In this document: positions 62,384 through 64,000 of the stretch, piece after piece
Numbering within the stretch: the stretch's first letter is position 1
How the letters are laid out: each line of letters begins with the position of its first letter
Source of the DNA: Eremophila alpestris peregrina
Lineage: Eukaryota > Chordata > Aves > Passeriformes > Alaudidae
Length of the DNA: 64,000 nucleotides
NCBI GenBank assembly: GCA_009792885.1
Contig: WMCF01000030.1
Coordinates: 3,698,891 to 3,762,890, forward strand
Direction: 5' to 3'
Translations under genes and position numbers: made by a program
Notes under the pieces: model-generated
The model's database searches: none
What the model saw: the letters and a program-made list of their open reading frames with translations, nothing else
What the model was told of the DNA's origin: nothing

Positions 62384-62656
62384 TTACATACTGGATCTAT
62401 TTCTTCCTATAATTAAGATGGATACTGTTACAATCATATCAAGACTGTGGTCTCTCAAATTGGAGATCAGATTTTTAAACACTGGATTATGTCCAGAAGC
62501 AGAAAAAGCAAAGGAATAATTGCTACAGTCACAACAAAAGTACTCATTACTTTGTTCTGGTTTTAATTTACTGGTTTCATGGATAAAGTTATCCACTGTG
62601 GTTTTGTTTTGGGGTATTTTTATGGAAGGAGGAATAAGTTTACTCTGAATCCATTG
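62384..62656 (-). CDS. Candidate unrecognised exon inside ARHGEF7
   Basis: In the intron between the DH/PH-junction exon and the EKNERY exon, a strong minus-strand acceptor (pyrimidine-rich, ending gtctatag) at 62657-62658 is followed by 90 open codons and TAA. The acceptor is in phase 0, the same as the upstream exon's donor. Read in, it would add QWIQSKLIPPSIKIPQNKTT and a Cys-containing stretch (EYFCCDCSNY) and then stop, giving a GEF lacking the PH domain and everything after. A weak in-phase donor (ATT|gtaaca, exon 62432-62656, 225 nt) would instead make it a 75-residue cassette. I do not recognise the peptide and know of no such exon in mammals. It may be a chance open frame. Confidence 0.3.
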   Translation of the reverse strand, partial: QWIQSKLIPPSIKIPQNKTTVDNFIHETSKLKPEQSNEYFCCDCSNYSFAFSASGHNPVFKNLISNLRDHSLDMIVTVSILIIGRNRSSM

Positions 62657-63883
62657 CTATAGACAACAAAAGGGAGAAGCATTAAAGTGTAATATTTTAA
62701 TGACAAAATAAGTGTATCAACTGACAAAGCTACCATCCTAATTTCAAGCATCTTTGCAAAATTACAAGTCCTTAGCAAGTTTTAATCTTTTTGAGTAAAC
62801 ATTTGCAAGTGTCTGTATCATTTTTAGAAAGACAAAACCAAACCCAGCTGCTGTTGTGCAAATGGAGCTGTCCTGTATCTCACCAAAAAGCTGTAATGCT
62901 AAACTGAACCTTCCAAAAGTCCATTGCATTTGACATTTTACCTCATGATGAGAGTGGGAGATGGTGATTTGTTTTGCTGGCTTCAAAAAGAGACATGACT
63001 GCAGAAGATGCACTACCAGCTCTACTGAATCTTATTTATTTACTTTAACACCTAACAAAGTATCTGAGAGAAAAATACCAAGTGACTAACTCTTAAATAT
63101 TCAGTTGCATAAACATTTTTCTTTTTCTTCATATTTATGGACCTCTTTGTTCTAAGGGAGGAAACGGACTGAATGAGGTTGCAATTCAAAAGCCCTCATC
63201 AGGTTCAAAGCCTCATTGATTTTCCAGGAGAACAACAAGCAATAAAAGCATGTCAGTAATGTGTATAATGTGCCTTTCTGCTAGCACTTGCTTTTAAGAT
63301 TATTTCAACATCATTTCTGATAGGACAAGTTTTGCTTTGTTTTATTCTCTTCTTTGGTTAAAAAAAATCACCCAACTTTGTCAGTTTTAACTGTATAATA
63401 TATCTTCTTACTCTATTTTTCAGAAATCATTTGGTACTCAAGCTTGTATTTAAAAATTTACTACTTGAGCAATGTGCCTAAAATAGTCAAAACAAGTTTG
63501 TCTTAGACATCTTCCAACATAAAACTTGAAACCTTTTGCTATTTAAAACACACTGTAACGACTGCTACACACAATGATCCTGTAACATAACAACACATGG
63601 AAAATCTTGTTTAATTATGCACTTTGAAAAAAGCCCAGCAAAAATCATCTTACAATATTTATAACTGCTGTATATAGTAACTTTTCAGTAAATTTTACAG
63701 ATGAGACCATCCACCTTCAAGGAATTTTATTTCAGGTTTTGTAAAAAAATGCCTTAAATCAACAGAGAAAGACTTCAGCTTAGATTACCATCTCTGAAGC
63801 ACTCTTTATTTCTGTTATATAAGGAGTACAGTGAATTTCGTTGAAAATTAGAAGAGTGACATTAAAAATGAGAAGGACATTAC

Positions 63884-64000
63884 CTCACTTCCAGCACACT
63901 GAATCATGACTTGGGACATGTAAATCACGTTGCCAAGTGTTTTGATATCCTCTCCCTCCCAACAGCGAATAGCTTCTGTCAGTATTTGCAGTTCAAGCTC
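63884..64000 (-). CDS. ARHGEF7: ARHGEF7 exon, end of DH domain into PH (cut by window edge)
   Basis: This exon runs off the right edge of the window. The visible 117 nt give 39 residues in frame, including the segment WEGEDIKTLGNVIYMSQV and ending IQCAGSE. That is the junction between the RhoGEF catalytic (DH) domain and the PH domain of PIX proteins. The minus-strand donor is GAG|gtaatg, phase 0, and it joins directly to the EKNERY exon. The 5' end of the exon is not in the window. Confidence 0.95.

Larger units (their letters stand above)
36262..64000 (-). other. ARHGEF7: ARHGEF7 (beta-PIX) gene, 3' portion, ten exons
   Basis: This is the gene-level entry; each exon is listed separately. 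ARHGEF7 encodes a guanine-nucleotide exchange factor for Rac1/Cdc42. It binds PAK through SH3 and GIT1/GIT2 through a C-terminal helix, and acts at focal adhesions and synapses. In the window I see, in protein order: end of DH, PH, a proline-rich linker, a basic stretch, the GIT-binding helix, an optional Ser-rich insert, a coiled coil and a PDZ ligand. All introns have GT-AG ends and all exon phases fit. The 5' half (CH, SH3, most of DH) lies to the right of position 64000. The paralogue ARHGEF6 is the main alternative. The exact C-terminal DETNL and the presence of the alternative SHQN terminus argue for ARHGEF7. Introns contain CR1 copies at 37.3, 43.5, 54.1 and 58.3 kb. Confidence 0.96.

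Noticed and set aside
1..64000. CRISPR arrays, bacterial operons, tRNA or rRNA genes
   Set aside because: Introns, CR1 LINEs and LTRs show vertebrate nuclear DNA. No tRNA cloverleaf or repeat-spacer pattern was seen; the only tRNA-like text is the retroviral primer site.

Overview
The window looks like nuclear DNA of a bird, most likely a songbird or other neoavian. It is AT-rich, CpG-poor and gene-sparse. It carries many 5'-truncated CR1 LINEs and long terminal repeats (LTRs) whose ends resemble common avian endogenous-retrovirus LTRs. The only gene recognised with certainty is the vertebrate gene ARHGEF7 (beta-PIX / Cool-1), on the minus strand.

Right part (about 33.9-64.0 kb): the 3' two-thirds of ARHGEF7, read right to left. 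Ten coding exons are placed to the base, with consensus splice sites and matching codon phases throughout. They run from the end of the DH (RhoGEF) domain at the window edge, through the PH domain, a proline-rich stretch, a basic stretch and the GIT-binding helix, to the C-terminal coiled coil and the PDZ ligand DETNL. A composite exon at 48.6-48.8 kb gives three possible forms: skipped; included as a 59-residue Ser-rich insert; or read through its internal donor to a different C-terminus (ends SHQN). The gene enters the window already running, so its promoter, CH, SH3 and most of the DH region lie beyond position 64000. A strong acceptor followed by a 90-codon in-phase open frame at 62.4-62.7 kb could be an undescribed ARHGEF7 exon.

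Middle part (about 16.6-33.8 kb): no certain gene. Two phase-compatible minus-strand exon candidates at 16.6-17.6 kb each encode a hydrophobic, membrane-spanning-like segment. Their position and orientation just 3' of ARHGEF7 match the mammalian gene TEX29, but identity is unproven. An isolated CpG island at 24.0-24.3 kb could be the promoter of that transcript or of another one. The rest is CR1 (19.0-20.3, 22.4, 26.7, 28.9-29.9 kb), a solo-LTR-like element (30.9-32.5 kb) and simple A-rich repeats.

Left part (1-16.6 kb): mostly unique, apparently non-coding sequence. It holds an LTR fragment (1.2-1.8 kb), CR1 copies (2.9 and 13.2 kb), a 1.5-kb 5' LTR followed by a primer-binding site matching tRNA-Val (13.7-15.3 kb), and two unidentified coding-like plus-strand stretches (4.7-5.1 and 8.3-8.8 kb). 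No tRNA, rRNA or CRISPR array was seen. The assembly has one ambiguous base (42554) inside a long T run.
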